Program-made: the position numbers and the translations under genes
In this document: positions 1 to 12,800 of the stretch, in pieces
How positions within the stretch are numbered: position 1 is the stretch's first letter
Layout: every line of letters starts with the position of its first letter
Notes under the pieces: model-generated
The model's input: the letters and a program-made list of their open reading frames with translations, nothing else
What the model was told of the DNA's origin: nothing
The model's database searches: none
Origin: Trichuris trichiura
Taxonomy: Eukaryota > Nematoda > Enoplea > Trichinellida > Trichuridae
NCBI GenBank assembly: GCA_037903355.1
Contig: JBAJFE010000019.1
Span: forward strand, 62,001-126,000
DNA length: 64,000 nucleotides
Direction of reading: 5' to 3'

Positions 1-2
1 AG

Positions 3-494
3 AACTATAACCTGAGAATGGCCATTAACAACATCGTAGAAGCCTGGAATGACGTATCGAAACAGTGCTTGCACCGTGTTTGGCGGAAACTCATCCGAGA
101 TCTGATCTTTGATTTTAAAGACTTTGAGCCTTCTGCTCAAGTATGCGAAATTACTGAAAGCTGCGTTCAGTTGGCAAACAGGCTAGGCTTTGAAGGAGTG
201 GAATATCAGGATATTGAGGACATTTTGAAAATTCAACCGGATAAGCTGACCACCGAGGAACTGCAGACACGTTCTGTAGCAGGGGAAGCAGAAAGAAGAG
301 AAAAAGATGATGAAAATCAGGACGTTCCTCCGCCTCCTCCGCGACAAATGGCCACTGCTGAGCTGTCAAATACCCTGGAAACTATTGAACAGCGTTTACA
401 ATGGCTCGAAGACAATGATTGTAATGCAGAACGCAGCGGGAAAACCACAAGAGGTATCCGAGCTTGCTTGGAGCCATATAAGCAGCTGCTGTGA
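3..494 (+). CDS. C-terminal end of a Tigger (TIGD1-like) transposase, cut by the window edge
   Basis: The reading frame is open from the first bases of the window, so the ATG at 18 is internal and not a start. The order of blocks fits the tail of TIGD1-type pogo/Tigger transposases: an AW-x-V-x3-C-L-x2-VWRKL stretch, an FDFKDF block, an acidic segment (EYQDIEDIL, then LTTEEL), and a final helix with NAER and EPYKQLL just before the TGA. The DDE catalytic core would lie upstream, outside the window. A proline run (five P) separates the acidic linker from the last helix. It is either a recent transposon copy or a domesticated gene; the frame is intact for all 163 visible codons, which argues against an old fossil. 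Family assignment is from remembered motif order, not a search. Confidence 0.7.
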   Translation, partial: NYNLRMAINNIVEAWNDVSKQCLHRVWRKLIRDLIFDFKDFEPSAQVCEITESCVQLANRLGFEGVEYQDIEDILKIQPDKLTTEELQTRSVAGEAERREKDDENQDVPPPPPRQMATAELSNTLETIEQRLQWLEDNDCNAERSGKTTRGIRACLEPYKQLL

Positions 495-1377
495 GAAAGA
501 AGTACACGTGCGAAACAAAAGAAACTCGAATTCTACTTTACTGCAATGAAGAAACATTGTGACGATAACGAAGCGCTACCTTCTACGTCTAATAGGACCT
601 CAGTTCGCCTATAACAAAGGACAGTGAGACTGAAAAGAAACAGAAATCCGTTCTTTCCTGGGTATGAGGTCGTTTATTTTAGTACTGAGAGGGACTCTTT
701 CCACAAGCTAAAGACGCAAGCACGCTGCTCCTGGAAGCGAGTTTGAACTCTCTTCGCTGTAAAGAGTTCTATCATGAAAGTTCTGCCGTTAACGTATGAT
801 CGCCGTAAAAGATAATGTTATTCAGACCCCGTGTAAGAGGATCCATAAGTCAGCGTGCCTAACGGTAGAATAAGTAGCTCAGCTACATGATAATTCCTGT
901 TTTAACCCAGCTTATTTAAGATATCTCTCCGTTGTTGTTTACAAGTAAACAATCCTTCTGACGCTTTGAACCAAATCGTGATTTTCCTATACTTTACATG
1001 TCTCCTATAACGTGATTTCATATAACGCGAAATTTTTCAGGATTTTTAAGTGACCAAACGCTTGCGTTATACGAGAGCTGCCTGTATGTTGACACACGGC
1101 TAACGTGTATTCAAATTTTGTATAGGTCAAGTGCGTGAAGCCATTGATTGCTGCATTCAATTACGTTCAATGCTTATTGAGAGAGCCAGCTGTGCAAATG
1201 GGTCTTGCGGGAAGTTGCCGACCAAATTAGTGAGTTTAAAAACTATGCTAATATGAATAACAAAATTTGGACTAGCGATTTTTAGCTAATCTTGTCTTTT
1301 CTTAACTTATTCCTAAATAATTTTGCACGCTGCGTTGTTGTAAAAAATTAATGAAAAGTAGGTTCAAAGCCTTTTGG
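495..1377. other. Intergenic, no gene seen
   Basis: This stretch lies between the transposase stop and the end of the convergent two-Ig gene. I find no open frame with a recognisable motif, no tRNA and no array. The transposase 3' flank or further 3' exons of the minus-strand Ig gene could lie here, but neither can be demonstrated. Confidence 0.4.
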
Positions 1378-2195
1378 TTAGAAATTACAAATTCTTACTA
1401 AAAATAACTTGACTCTGCGAATAAAAGGCTTGCCTACAATCAAAAAAGGTGCTACTTATTTTGGAAAACATACCGTAACGGCGTATAGATGCAGTTGCAG
1501 ATTTTTCTTTCCCATCGCAGCTTCTAGCAACGCACGTCACTCTGCGACTGCTGCCCAGCACCTCTACGTCTATAGTTAGTTCATCTTTGTAGGAAAGAAC
1601 TTCATTCTCTTCCTTCCACTGGTAGTTTACAATGTTTGGGTTGCCAATGGCTTTGCAAACCAGCCGCGCTTCTCCTTCCGTGTAGAAAATTCCATTCACG
1701 GGACTTCTTCCATTTTGCGTTATCACAGGGGCTGAGAAGTAGAGCACAATCACTTGAACGCTTGTTTGTATGTATCGGTTGTCGTAGTGGTCTTTGGCTT
1801 TGCACACAATTGTTATTCCATGCCATGATTGGTCAATAGTTGTTTCGTTCAACACTATATAATTAAACGGTCCGTCGTATTGCAGGGTGGGGTTACTGCT
1901 TGAAATAGCTTCTTTTACTTTCGCATTGCAATTTTTGCAAGCGAATGTGAATGCATGCGTTGCCTGCCTTTTGCTCCAACAGTAGAGATGAGCTCTTGCG
2001 CTTTCACGCCAAGTCACGTTCTATACGGCGAATATATTTTGAAAAATTGGAAAAATCAATAGTAACTGGCACCTTGATGCTCTTCAGGTTGTTACCAGGT
2101 TTTCTAGTGTGTATAACGATGTCGTCGTCTTCGGAGCTCCCCTCGGCTAAGGTGACGAGCAGAGCGTAAAAGATTTGAAATCCAAATCCCACCAT
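1378..2195 (-). CDS. Secreted two-immunoglobulin-domain protein (ZIG-like architecture)
   Basis: Exon 1 (2073-2195) begins with MVGFGFQIFYALLVTLAEG, a clear signal peptide, followed by an acidic linker. A 52-nt intron (2021-2072, ending in TATAG) leads in phase 0 into exon 2 (1474-2020). That exon carries two Ig folds. The first has its cysteine pair in HLYCWSK and TIVCKAKD. The second has its pair in ARLVCKAIGN and VTCVARSC, with the core Trp in YQWKEE. Exon 2 ends at a GTATGT donor (phase 1). A 40-nt intron to exon 3 (start 1433) gives a short basic tail that stops at 1378, for about 241 residues; a GTAAG at 1398 could instead start another intron. No transmembrane helix is visible, so secretion is the simplest reading. 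Nematode ZIG proteins share this plan of signal peptide plus two Ig domains; orthology is not shown. The 3' end is the least certain part. Confidence 0.65.
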
Positions 2196-4272
2196 CGCTA
2201 CTGCTATATTCTGCAAAACGTTCGAAGATAAGGCAGAGTCATAAATAAGTGCGCTTATGGAGGTCTTTATGGCGCCCTTCGGTTGGAGAAGCCGAATCCC
2301 GAAATTTAAAGCTAATCGCAATGCCGAATCTAAAATCTCTAAATGACCAAAGACCAGGATCTCAATTCCGAAAGTCATGAACCTGAGCGCATTCAGCATT
2401 TCGACTCTTTCATTATTTATAAATTTCCAGATTTTTGATTACCCACTACGCCGACCTTTCGGGTTTTACGTAACGTGAAAATACAATGTTCACAAGAAGG
2501 GCAACTTACCAGTTCGGGCGTGAGGAAAGGCCAGCAACAGCGAAAGTTTCAAGTGTTCGCGCGAGTTGGCATCGGCGTCCTTGTTTGCAAAATGTTTTGA
2601 CTGTCAAAAGCCGACAAAGCGACGTGAGTTTACCATTTTTCTTACGCGTGTGTAACTTTTTGGTGACTGCAAAACTGATGACCACACTTTTTTTATTGCC
2701 GCTACAAATCTGCGTATTAACGTCAGCTGAAATTGGCGTCGAACAGTAATGCGTCACATGACAAGTTAAAGTTTCCCAAATAGGATGCAGAGGTTATGAA
2801 AGTAGTTTTTATATAAGAAATTGGTTATCGTTTAGCTTGCACAGTTTGCGCGGTTGAAACGTTGATGCCTAGTATTCTTTTCCCGAATTAAGCACAGCCT
2901 TATTCGTTGAAGCAGAAGTCGAATTTCGAGTATTATGTTATTTTTAACTAAATACGGAATATCCCGTAATAGGCGTATGAATTTGCACGTTCAAAACACG
3001 TTAATACGTTAGGCTAATTTTGTCAATCCCGAAAAATTCGGGATTCAATTGCTTTTCAAATATAATCAAGCACGAAGAGAATAAGTCAGCTCTTCCAGCA
3101 TCAGTTTTAAATTTTCAACTGTTTAGCCTTTTGCGCAGTTCGAATTGTTTACATTACTGCTGAAAGATTTCTCAGAGTTTTGGAATTTACTTGACGCGTT
3201 TGACGAGAGTTGTCGGAAGAGCCTTCAGGCTTAGCTCAGTTAGCGACACGTCTGAAGGCTACCATCAAAGGCACGGAAGTGATGGACTTATACCGTTGTT
3301 TATTGCACGAAATCACGTATTCATAGCTAGTGATACAGCTATTGTAATTAATGGTTCTTTCTAGTAACTTTTCTGCAGCTGAATAACGTAAATAAATATT
3401 GTAAAGTTAGCCAGAGCACATACACTTTTTTCGTAGTTGTTGCATCGTTAATTAACGAGTATATGTGATAGTTCATTTTTCACGGCGTGCAGCCCTTAGT
3501 GGCTGTTCTCCCATTGAGAGTGACTTCATTTCCTCTGTCCGTTTTAGTATTGCCAGTTAGGTAAGTGGCGGGCAGACAATTCGCATAGTTACTATATTTT
3601 ATTTATCCTCGTTTCTTAATGAGAAAACGGTGGCTTTAAACGCGAGGGACAGCAACAACGACGAAGAATAGGGCCCACGCAACTGCTAAAACGTTTTCCC
3701 ATTTATAGGCATAATTTCGTCTAGTGACAACGGCAGGTAAACTGACAAAACTAGGAATTATTACATTATCTATTTCAGCATATGGTTAATAGTAATAACA
3801 TAAATTGTTAGTAAATTTTTAGCTGCGGTATCAGTGTCCGCCAGTGCCAATAGTCCTACGTTTTTGATACTATTTTATTATGGTGCCCGTAAAAGCCCCC
3901 TTATGACGCATAACGCATTTACCGCTATCCAGCGAGGCACGGAAAACGCTTGAGGGAGAATTTTGATTGTAAGAATAATAAGCAGTTTAATTAGTTCAAT
4001 ATGCTTGGACGAAATGATTTTAAAAGAACGGGATCTTTGCAAACTAGCTTTTACGTCTTCCTGCTTTAACCTTTTTCACTTGGTTGGGTTTCTTCACTCT
4101 CTTTGTTGGCCTTGGCTGGCTAACTTTGGCAGTGCCGCTTTGGTAAGGTGCATTCGCTGCGCTGCTGCGGCGACCTGGTGCCAGTTGATCCAAAAGGCTG
4201 ACAAATAAACAATTTCGAATTTTCTGTCGGCCTTCCTAAACGACGGAAGCTTTTTGCGCTGTTAGGCAAAGC
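2196..4272. other. Intergenic, no gene seen
   Basis: No open frame here shows a family motif or clean splice joins. A 9-bp stem (3220-3228 with 3252-3260) encloses a box-A-like TAGCTCAGTTAG, but no tRNA fold can be completed. This stretch holds the promoter side of the Ig gene and the 3' side of the REEP gene. Confidence 0.4.
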
Positions 4273-4958
4273 TTACTGGATGGCAAGGCTTACCAGGACG
4301 TCGAATTCGTCCAGTTTTTCGAGTTGAATTTTAAATGCGTCCAGAATAAGGGGATGCGCTCGCACCATAACCCTTTCGTCCAATTTGCCTTTCACAATGG
4401 TTCTGCACGGATCAATATACTTTTCTAGCAGATAGCCTAGCCCATCGATCGGTTGCAGAAATAATATAATCATAAGCCAGACTTTAATCAAATAAATGAC
4501 GGTATAGCGATCTGAAGCGGAGACCTAAAGTTCGTATTTAAACGAATACAAATAAGTAAGTACCGTGAACACACCTGCATCGATGTTAAACAGTGAATAA
4601 CCCAGTAGGTGATCCATCTAGCTTTGATCTTTCTTTCCCTTTTGAATAGTACGTCGGTAGTACAACTGAGCGGTAAGCTTGTTATCATAAATTGGCCACC
4701 GAAGTAAGCGAATGGCGTTCGAGTAGTTAAAACAATAGAGTACAAGGTTACGAAGACTAAAAAAGCTCGCCAACGTGTAATATCCATTTTTATGGCCATG
4801 TAATCTAGCAGAACTGCAAACGAGCCTTGTTGACGGTCAACCCACGTTTCAAGCCTTGCCAAAATGGCACTAGGACTCATGTCTTTCGGGTCATTTGAGC
4901 CACTGCTTCTTGCTCTTCTTCGATGCTTAGTTGGTTGGGCTTTATTTGGCTTGGACAT
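4273..4958 (-). CDS. REEP5: REEP5/Yop1 (TB2/DP1/HVA22) family ER-shaping membrane protein
   Basis: Two exons (4575-4958 and 4273-4524) flank a 50-nt intron with GTGTGT donor and TTTAG acceptor, phase 0, giving 211 residues. The first 40 residues are basic and serine-rich. The family core follows: a VDRQQGSF-like block with LLDYMAIK, two hydrophobic hairpin segments, the family signature ARWITYWVI (compare xQWLTYWVV in REEP5), then after the splice a hydrophobic run and PIDGLGYLLEKYIDP, matching the GA-x2-LY-x-KIIxPFF region. These proteins sit as wedge hairpins in tubular endoplasmic reticulum and bend the membrane. It is slightly longer than vertebrate REEP5 (189), mainly through the basic N-terminal extension. 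It has its own transcription unit. Family call is good; which REEP paralogue is uncertain. Confidence 0.75.
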
Positions 4959-6894
4959 TTCACTTGTCAGCCCAACCGCGGTGGAACAGCAACTGTTGGC
5001 AGTTTACAGGGCTTAGCTGAAAAGAAAGCTTGCTGCAACGGCGTTGCGGGAAAAGTTTAAAGCGTTAAGATTACATTAAAACTGGAAAACCCTAAATAAG
5101 CCAAAAGTTTTCAGAAATTTGACCACCGCGGATCGGCTGCCTGAAAATAAATACAACCGACGGAGTTGTGTCATCACTCGTTGAAACGTAGTCTAAACAG
5201 ACGGAATTTATTATGGCCGGGGACAAGCTGTCGAATTATAAAAATTTAAATTCAGCATGTCTACCTATTCTTGAAAAATTGGTTCTTTTTAACTTACTTA
5301 TTAAGTTTTTCTTCTTTACCAACGTCTAACCAGTAAACGCCGAATTGGCATTCTATAAAATAAAGTTGAGGTCAATTCCTACAGGCGGCGAATTCGGATG
5401 GAAATGAATAGATCATATTAATGGTCTTCTTAAGGTTACCATACTAATCTATTGACGAAATGGGCCAGTTTCCAAAACAGCTTATTTCTATTTACGCTGG
5501 CAGAAGGCACCTCGGTTTCAGATTATTAATAAAGTTTTCATTGCGGACACCGAACGTTTAATTTATATGAAAAAAAAACAATTCGAATATCTAAGCTGAA
5601 GCCATACTATTCTTTGTTGAAGAGCCACATGACGACAAACAAAGCAAGCATCCGTTGTTCGCAGCTGTACGAAATAACGGAACGTCCACCGTTCCTGCAG
5701 CTGCCAGCTGCTAAAAGCAGCCTTTTGATAAACTGACCGACTTGTCGGTTGCTTACATTGCATTTAGACTTTAAAGGGTCCGTAAGCTGTAGGTGCTACA
5801 AGCTTTAAAGCAAAAAAATGTAAACCTGATTACGGTTTGTACTGACAAAATTTGCCAATTCCAGTTTTGTCACTATTTGCGCGCGGGCATCAATATTCAT
5901 CTGCCGTATATAAAGCTTACATACAAAGTATAGAAAGAATTTTATAAAATCTTTTTATTATTATTATTATTATTAACAATTACTAAATGGTAACTGGGAA
6001 AAGAATCAGCAATATGCCGAAGGAATTGTTAAAATGCATCCGCTAAAGCGGTATGCATCATTTTCTTTTCATACAGTGACGTAATGCTTTGAACAGTCAC
6101 CCATAGTCGTATGTAAAATTTCGTACCAATGACGTCATGCTAATGCTAAACGAATCATAGGTTTCTAGGCATTCCGATTTGATGAATATTTGTATACACT
6201 TGTCGATCGAATATGCCTTATTCGGTGCAAGTTTCATTCAAAATATACAGCGAATGATAATGCATGCTCAGTCGACGAAGTATAGAATTAAAGTCAAACT
6301 TAATCACGAAGAAAAAGACTATTAAAAACGCTAACTGAAAGTCAAGTTCAGTATAACCTTCATCCTCTAAATGAAGAAAGAATTAGTTGGTGAATAATGG
6401 CTCGAAGTAAACTTCTGTTAAATTTTCAAGCTTGCTTTCTTACTAAATTTGCATTCATGTAAGCTTTGACGACCTTAATACTAAGACTGCCTTTAGACAG
6501 TAAGACTACAGTGGGGAGCATGTTACGGAACAGTTAACGTGGTGCACTTATCGCCGTTGAAACTTTTCCTATTCAAATAAGGTCTTCACAAACATCTGCA
6601 TTACGAAAGACTCGTCATTTCAAGAAACAATTGCGCTATTTTATATGTACATCACGTCTCTCCGAAACCGTAGTCGTCTGAAAATGTAAATTAGACAACG
6701 CACTCTCTATCAGCAGCGTAAATATATGCGAAAAGTTAAAGATGCAAAAAAGTTCAACACCTATAAGATAAAACGAATGCATTAATGATGAGCGCCTAAG
6801 AACACCCTGCACGGCGTAGCAAAGCTGTACGTGCAGCCAAAGCTTACACATGCGCTTTCAAGTGAAACTGAGAATTGGGTGATGGCCGTCGTCT
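4959..6894. other. Intergenic, mostly AT-rich, no gene seen
   Basis: This lies between the REEP start and the polymerase alpha stop. Only short unsupported frames are present. It contains a TTA microsatellite near 5955. Confidence 0.4.
5955..5975. repeat. (TTA)7 microsatellite
   Basis: Seven perfect TTA units preceded by a T run. This is a simple repeat with no evidence of function. Confidence 0.9.
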
Positions 6895-9800
6895 CTATTC
6901 GTTCACCAGCAAACACTTGAACATTTCGTGTAAGTTAACTACGCCGTAAGCGTTCATTTTTAGGAATTGATCAGCAACGGACTTAATTTCGTTGTAGGCA
7001 CTTTGGTAATGCTTTGACATCGCCTGAAGAAGACAACAGAATGAACAGAAACAAAGCGCTACTAGTAATAGTAAGTACAAACCATGGCAACACGTCGGCT
7101 TTCAACGGGAAGACGCATAGACGCATCGTGGAAATCGAACAATCGTTGGTAGTAATAAAGTTGATTGTACAACGCTCTTTCAGAGTACTTAAAAGGATAA
7201 TTTGAAGAAAAAACTGATTCGTCAAAGACATTGGCCTATTGTGCGCACTTACTTCCCGCGACAAGTAACCCAAACGGCATTTCAGGCAGTACGGCTGTCC
7301 CGCCGAATTTAGCCAAGTCGAAATACGCCGGGTTCTGTAGCCGCACGAAATATCGTCGCAAACAAGCCACCCCTAAATGGAAAAACGTACGTAATTATAA
7401 CTTGGAACGCGGTTGCAAACCTCGTAGTATTTGCTGATGAATTCTCGAATTTCCAAGCGCAGCATATCTTTCAAATATTTTACGCTGGTCAAGAGATCGA
7501 AGTTGCAATTTTCGCCCGGACAACTGGCAAGCGAAAGTTGAAGTTTTGAGCCTTGCTGCAGAAAAAACGATATTGCAATGAAATTGACGAAAGTTTTTGA
7601 ACTTCAGCTACCCCTTGGAATACGCTGCTTATTTCTACAACGTGAGCACAGTCCGCCTCTGGACAAATGTAGCGAAAAGGCGTACAATTGCTGACGTCTA
7701 TTAGGCGGCTGGAAGCAAAGACGTCTTGAGCTTTTTCTTCTATCCCGGCTGGGATATGGCGATGATAAGAAGAAGGATCAAGTCCTGATAATTGAACAAA
7801 AGTAGCTAAATTATCACAACTCTTGTTTCATGGACCAACCAAGGCATTCAGCCAGTCTGGCGACATCAGCTCCCTCGATGGGCTCGCAAAGTCTTGCAAC
7901 AACAGGATATACCTGCTGACTCAAGTAGTACTTGACGTCTGCAAAACGATTTCCGTAAACGGCCACGCAGCCTAGTTAGAAAGCGTCTAACTCCTTACCT
8001 ACAGACAATGACTGCGTCTCCACCTCTTTCAAATGGTAAGCACGCTTTGTAGCTGGATTGCTTGTCCCGTCCTTAACATAGGCGCAACTTGCAAAACCGG
8101 TAAGAAAAAGAACCCCTTTTTTATCTTCTTAACTGAAAAGCTGAACAATAGAGCACCACGTTCGTCCCTAATGCTTTACGGTGTCAAAATAACGGATTAT
8201 GTACATATCTGGAAGCGTCACAAGTTGCCTACGTAACACAGTGAACTATTCAACTAAGCACAGAGGTGAGCGTACTTATACTAGAATGAAGTCTGATAAA
8301 GATAACACTTTTAAATATTTCCGCTTAAAACTGGCCTTACCAAACATATAACGTAATCGACGACGTCACCATGTTGAAAGTGGTGACCCATGGAGTTCAT
8401 TCGTAGGGCAACAGCAGCGTGAGGTTGACCAGCTTTGTCCAAGTAGTCGGCTGGATTTTTAGTAAGTTGCTGTAATAAACAATAACTACTTACGAGATTA
8501 GGTAGCGGCAGTTAAGATGGAAAAACTTTATGTATGACGTAGGCATCGAGCGGAAGCGCGCTGTTTCTTATGGCGAGTGCCAGTTCGCCCAAGTACGACA
8601 TAATATTGTCAAGCATATCGTCCACCTGGAGGTCACTTAGTATCTGATCAACAACGCGCCTTTAAGAATGGACTTTGAAGAGCAGCTACGAAAAAACAAT
8701 AAAAGAGAAGGGATTACTTGCCAGCTAAGACTGCTATTTCGGACCAGTCGCGACGAACAATGTCTAAACCTTTCAATTCCCTTTTCACTGTCCACTGACC
8801 GTCTGCTCCTTGCTCCATAGCTAAAGCGGCGTATTTCTTTTTCTTCAGCAATAGCAATTTCTTATAAACGCCGTCGACTTCCAGTTCAAGCAATCGATAT
8901 CGTTTGTTGACCTCAACTTTCACCTGGAAAAAAGAGTAGCGACTACTGCACAAGCGACCGAAGTTAGAAAAAAGGGAGACCTTTTTGCCCAAGGACAAAA
9001 CCTCGTCCAAATCGTTGGAATTGGTCTTTATCATCAGCGAATCCGTATCGCCGTAGACAACTTCGAGACCAAGCTTTTCCACCACATCTTTGGTTTCAAT
9101 TAAGATCTGCAAGTAAACAAAGTTAGGCATCATTTAAAAATTGCCGCTCCCAACTTCTCGTCCTTTGGACGTCACGAGAGCCGCTAAGGGTTTAGCGTAG
9201 AATCTTGACGCTCCAAAGCCGAGACACCCGTACACACTGTTGGCAGTGATTTTCAACGCTTGCTGTCGTATATTGTACTGCAATAAAAGGAGATGAACGA
9301 GCTGAAAAGCCAACGTGAACAGTTCCTCGGTGGAGTACCTGTTCATAAAGTTCGGGAGAGCAACTGGAGTTCATCAACTGCTTCACTTGGCGTCTCGACT
9401 GAACAAGCCGCTTAATTTCGCAAGGCAAAACCCCTGTAGGTTTGGACAAATCAGGAACGGCCGGTATCCAGTCGCCGCCGGCCTAAAACATAGTACTTAG
9501 CATATGGAAACAAGCATACAAGATAACTACTTCGGCCACTTTTGGCTTTGTCTCTACTGTGGTGAAGCAAATATTGTACTCTTGTATTATGGACGGGTAA
9601 AGGCTGTTGAAGTCCAACAGTAGAATGTACTTATCGTAGAAACCTAAACGGTGCTAATGTCTACAACCAATGCAATCAAGATGGGTCGCACCTTTTTTGG
9701 GTTCAAGTACGAGCCCTCCTGTGTAAGAAGCCTTTTTTCTCTCAATCAAGGCGTCTTCAACGCCGTCCAAATCGGTCTATAAAAGGTAGAATGCAAAACA

Positions 9801-12800
9801 TGGTCAAAGCTGCTCGGCTAACCTACCTTCGTCTTCCCTTTCTTGAACTGCTTCTCCGGGTAGACGTAACCAAGACTATTGAAAGCGTGAAGCAAAAGAT
9901 AATCCGTACGTTCAGCGCGCCCACCCATCATTGTCTTCGACTGAAAATATAGCATTTCAAAGAGGTCGCAGATTAGAGTTTGATCAGCGTTAACGATCTC
10001 TTTATTTTAGGGGATTCGTTTGGTAAAGAAAAGCGACAGTATGACATGAACTACGCTTAGCCGAATTTCGACAACAGTAATTATTCAACAGGCAAAAAGG
10101 TAACTAAATATGCTATTTTCATCTTTGGAAAGAGCAAATGTTTATACGTACCATAATTCCGCCCACTACCCGCGTGATTTCCATTGATAACTGAAGGAAT
10201 CTGAGCTTTTGGCAAATTCGCCACGAAACGAAAGCTTCCGCTAAGCATTTCTCTATCAAGTGAAGCAGCTGCTCCGAGTCTCTAAAAAACGAAAAGACAA
10301 AAGTACGTTCATTGAAAAAATCTGAACAAAAAAAAAGGAAAAAAGCACCTAAAGCATGGCTTTACACCTTCCGGTTCAATTGGCTCCCAGTGTTCGTCCA
10401 GAACATGCGAAGCCAAGTCTTGAAGGCTGTATCCTTTTGCCCGAATGAATTCCATAGCCATTGTCTTAATATCACACAAGAGACGGCCGGCAACCAGATC
10501 GCGTAACGCTCCTTTGGTATGCTGCTCGGAAGAGGCGTAAAAATTTAAAACCTTTACATTTTTCAAGAGGAAAAGAAGCGTACCATCAACTTTGGTAGAA
10601 CCGATCTCCTTACGCGACTAAGACGAGACCAGTTGGGTACTTTGTAGTAGTTGATGCGTTGAATGAGGTTAAACAGTCCAAAATCAATTAAGTCATGACC
10701 CTGCGCAGTTACATTACTTGAATGAGAATGCTGTCTTGAGATTAGTAGACGTACCAAGATGACGTCAGGATTTAACGTTTGCAATTTCGCCAACACCAGG
10801 TTGAGCAGTGCTCGTTCGTTCGGCACTACTATTACGGTGGTGAGACTCTGAAAGCCAAACAACTTTAAAAAGTACAATTTTCAATGGGTTCTTGCAATTT
10901 TATAATTCATTTACGGGACCGTAAAAACTACTTAACGAAGTCTCTTAGATAACAAGTTTTTGAAAACAAATGTCACGGTACCTGCTTTAGCAAATGCGAC
11001 TTGAAATCCGGAGGAAGTATGCTGTCGGAACCTCGCGTTATAACTGAAACAAGCCAGATAAATATCATGAAGTCATATATATATTACAGACAGTGCATAT
11101 AATATTGACATTCTATAGAATGCGTGACATTTTTAGCTAAAGCATGTAATGCTTAGGCATTATATGGAGTTAAGCGTAAAGGAACGCGTTATACGTCACA
11201 GTATTAGCAACATAAAATAAAAACATTAAAATAAGCCAGGATCTTCTAAGCCAAACACAAAATACGGATAGTTTTGACATTTCCTTTGCTTCGCAAAGCT
11301 TACGTAGGCTACAGGAAAGATGGAATGCTTAATAGGTACCTACATTAGCTAAAGCATTTGCTTTCATAGCTGCACATCATAGTTAGGTAGAAAAGAAACT
11401 AATAAGACTGGAAAACAGGTCAGGCAATAGTAAACCTTATGGAGAACCAACGAGAAAACATACTGCATTAATATGTAAAACATAGTAGCCCAGTAGGTGA
11501 TGCAGATATCGAAAATTAACTTTTTTAGGCCGTCTATATGGATAGGAGATAAGTTATTAATAATAAATTTGCATACCGAACTTAAGTGCTTAAAGCAAAT
11601 CTTTCCCTAGCCAACATCTGGTAGCGAATGACTTAAAAGACGACTTCTTACCGCAGAAATGCTGCCAAGGCTGACTGGTTGGGTTTTCTTTATCAATTTC
11701 GACGCAATCATTGGTCATCATGCAAACAAGCACGAGCTGAAACAATCATCAATGCACAACACGATGACAATTAAATTTATGGACAAACTTCGTTTTGACG
11801 AGATTTGGCGCTCAGCATGGTAACCAAGTTGACAACAAGCACCGACAAGGGAGGAGTAGTGCTGGGTGCCGAAGGTACCAAATGGGATGGTGTAGCCGTT
11901 AGCTAAATAGATATTGGACAGTTAGAGTATCGGAATGGAGTCGTACTTCCAGAGAGCACCAAGATTTTCTGCTTCGCGTAACATCTAAATATGGCAATCA
12001 AAGGCAATGAAAACAGTGAGCAAAAAGGAGCAGAACTGAAGGGTTCACCTGCATCGCATATTTTGATTGGTCTGGGACCTTTGAGACCCTGTTCCAGAAG
12101 TAGGAGCTCTAAGCTAAAAGTTTCAAGCTGAACAGATGTTTTCCAATGGTTTTCAATCCTACGCTGAACTTGATTCTCCAACGACCGCACTGTACGTAGT
12201 CCCAGAGGAGGTTGGTTCCAATGGCGGGAATGAGAACTTGAAGGAAACATCCCGTAGCGGAAACGTTAATCGGCTCTGCTGTACAAACAAACCGGATATC
12301 GAAGTTCCAGGTAGTCAGCCTCGTTTGGCAAATCGCCGCTGCGTAGCCAGAACTTTTTCGTCACTTTCTATAAGCTGAGCATATGTGCACACAGCGACGT
12401 CGTTTGCACCTCTTTTGCTACCAACCTTAACTTTAAACTCGGGAACGCGCATGCGTTTCATGAGGGCTGATACTTCCTCGTAAACTTGCTGAAAGTCGCA
12501 TGGTTGTCCTTCCTAAAATGGAGAAAGGATAAAGAAAATTCAGTATAGAAAAAAAGCATAAGCAGAAGGTACAATTTCTCTTGGTAATAGCCAGACGCGC
12601 CGAAGTATATCAACCACAGTAACGCAGCAGTTGTTCCATGTTTCCAATTTCTTGTTGAAAACCTTACCAAACAGGAAAACACATCCTAAAACGTTAAGTA
12701 CAGGAAATTGAGAAAATTGATCGATCGTGAGTTGTACCCGGGTGCTTCAGGGGTTCCTCAATGGCGTCAAAATAATGAAACTCAACAGTTGACGTTTCGT

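Noticed and set aside
3220..3260. tRNA-like hairpin with TAGCTCAGTTAG
   Set aside because: No T-arm (GGTTCGAATCC-like) or closed acceptor stem can be formed.
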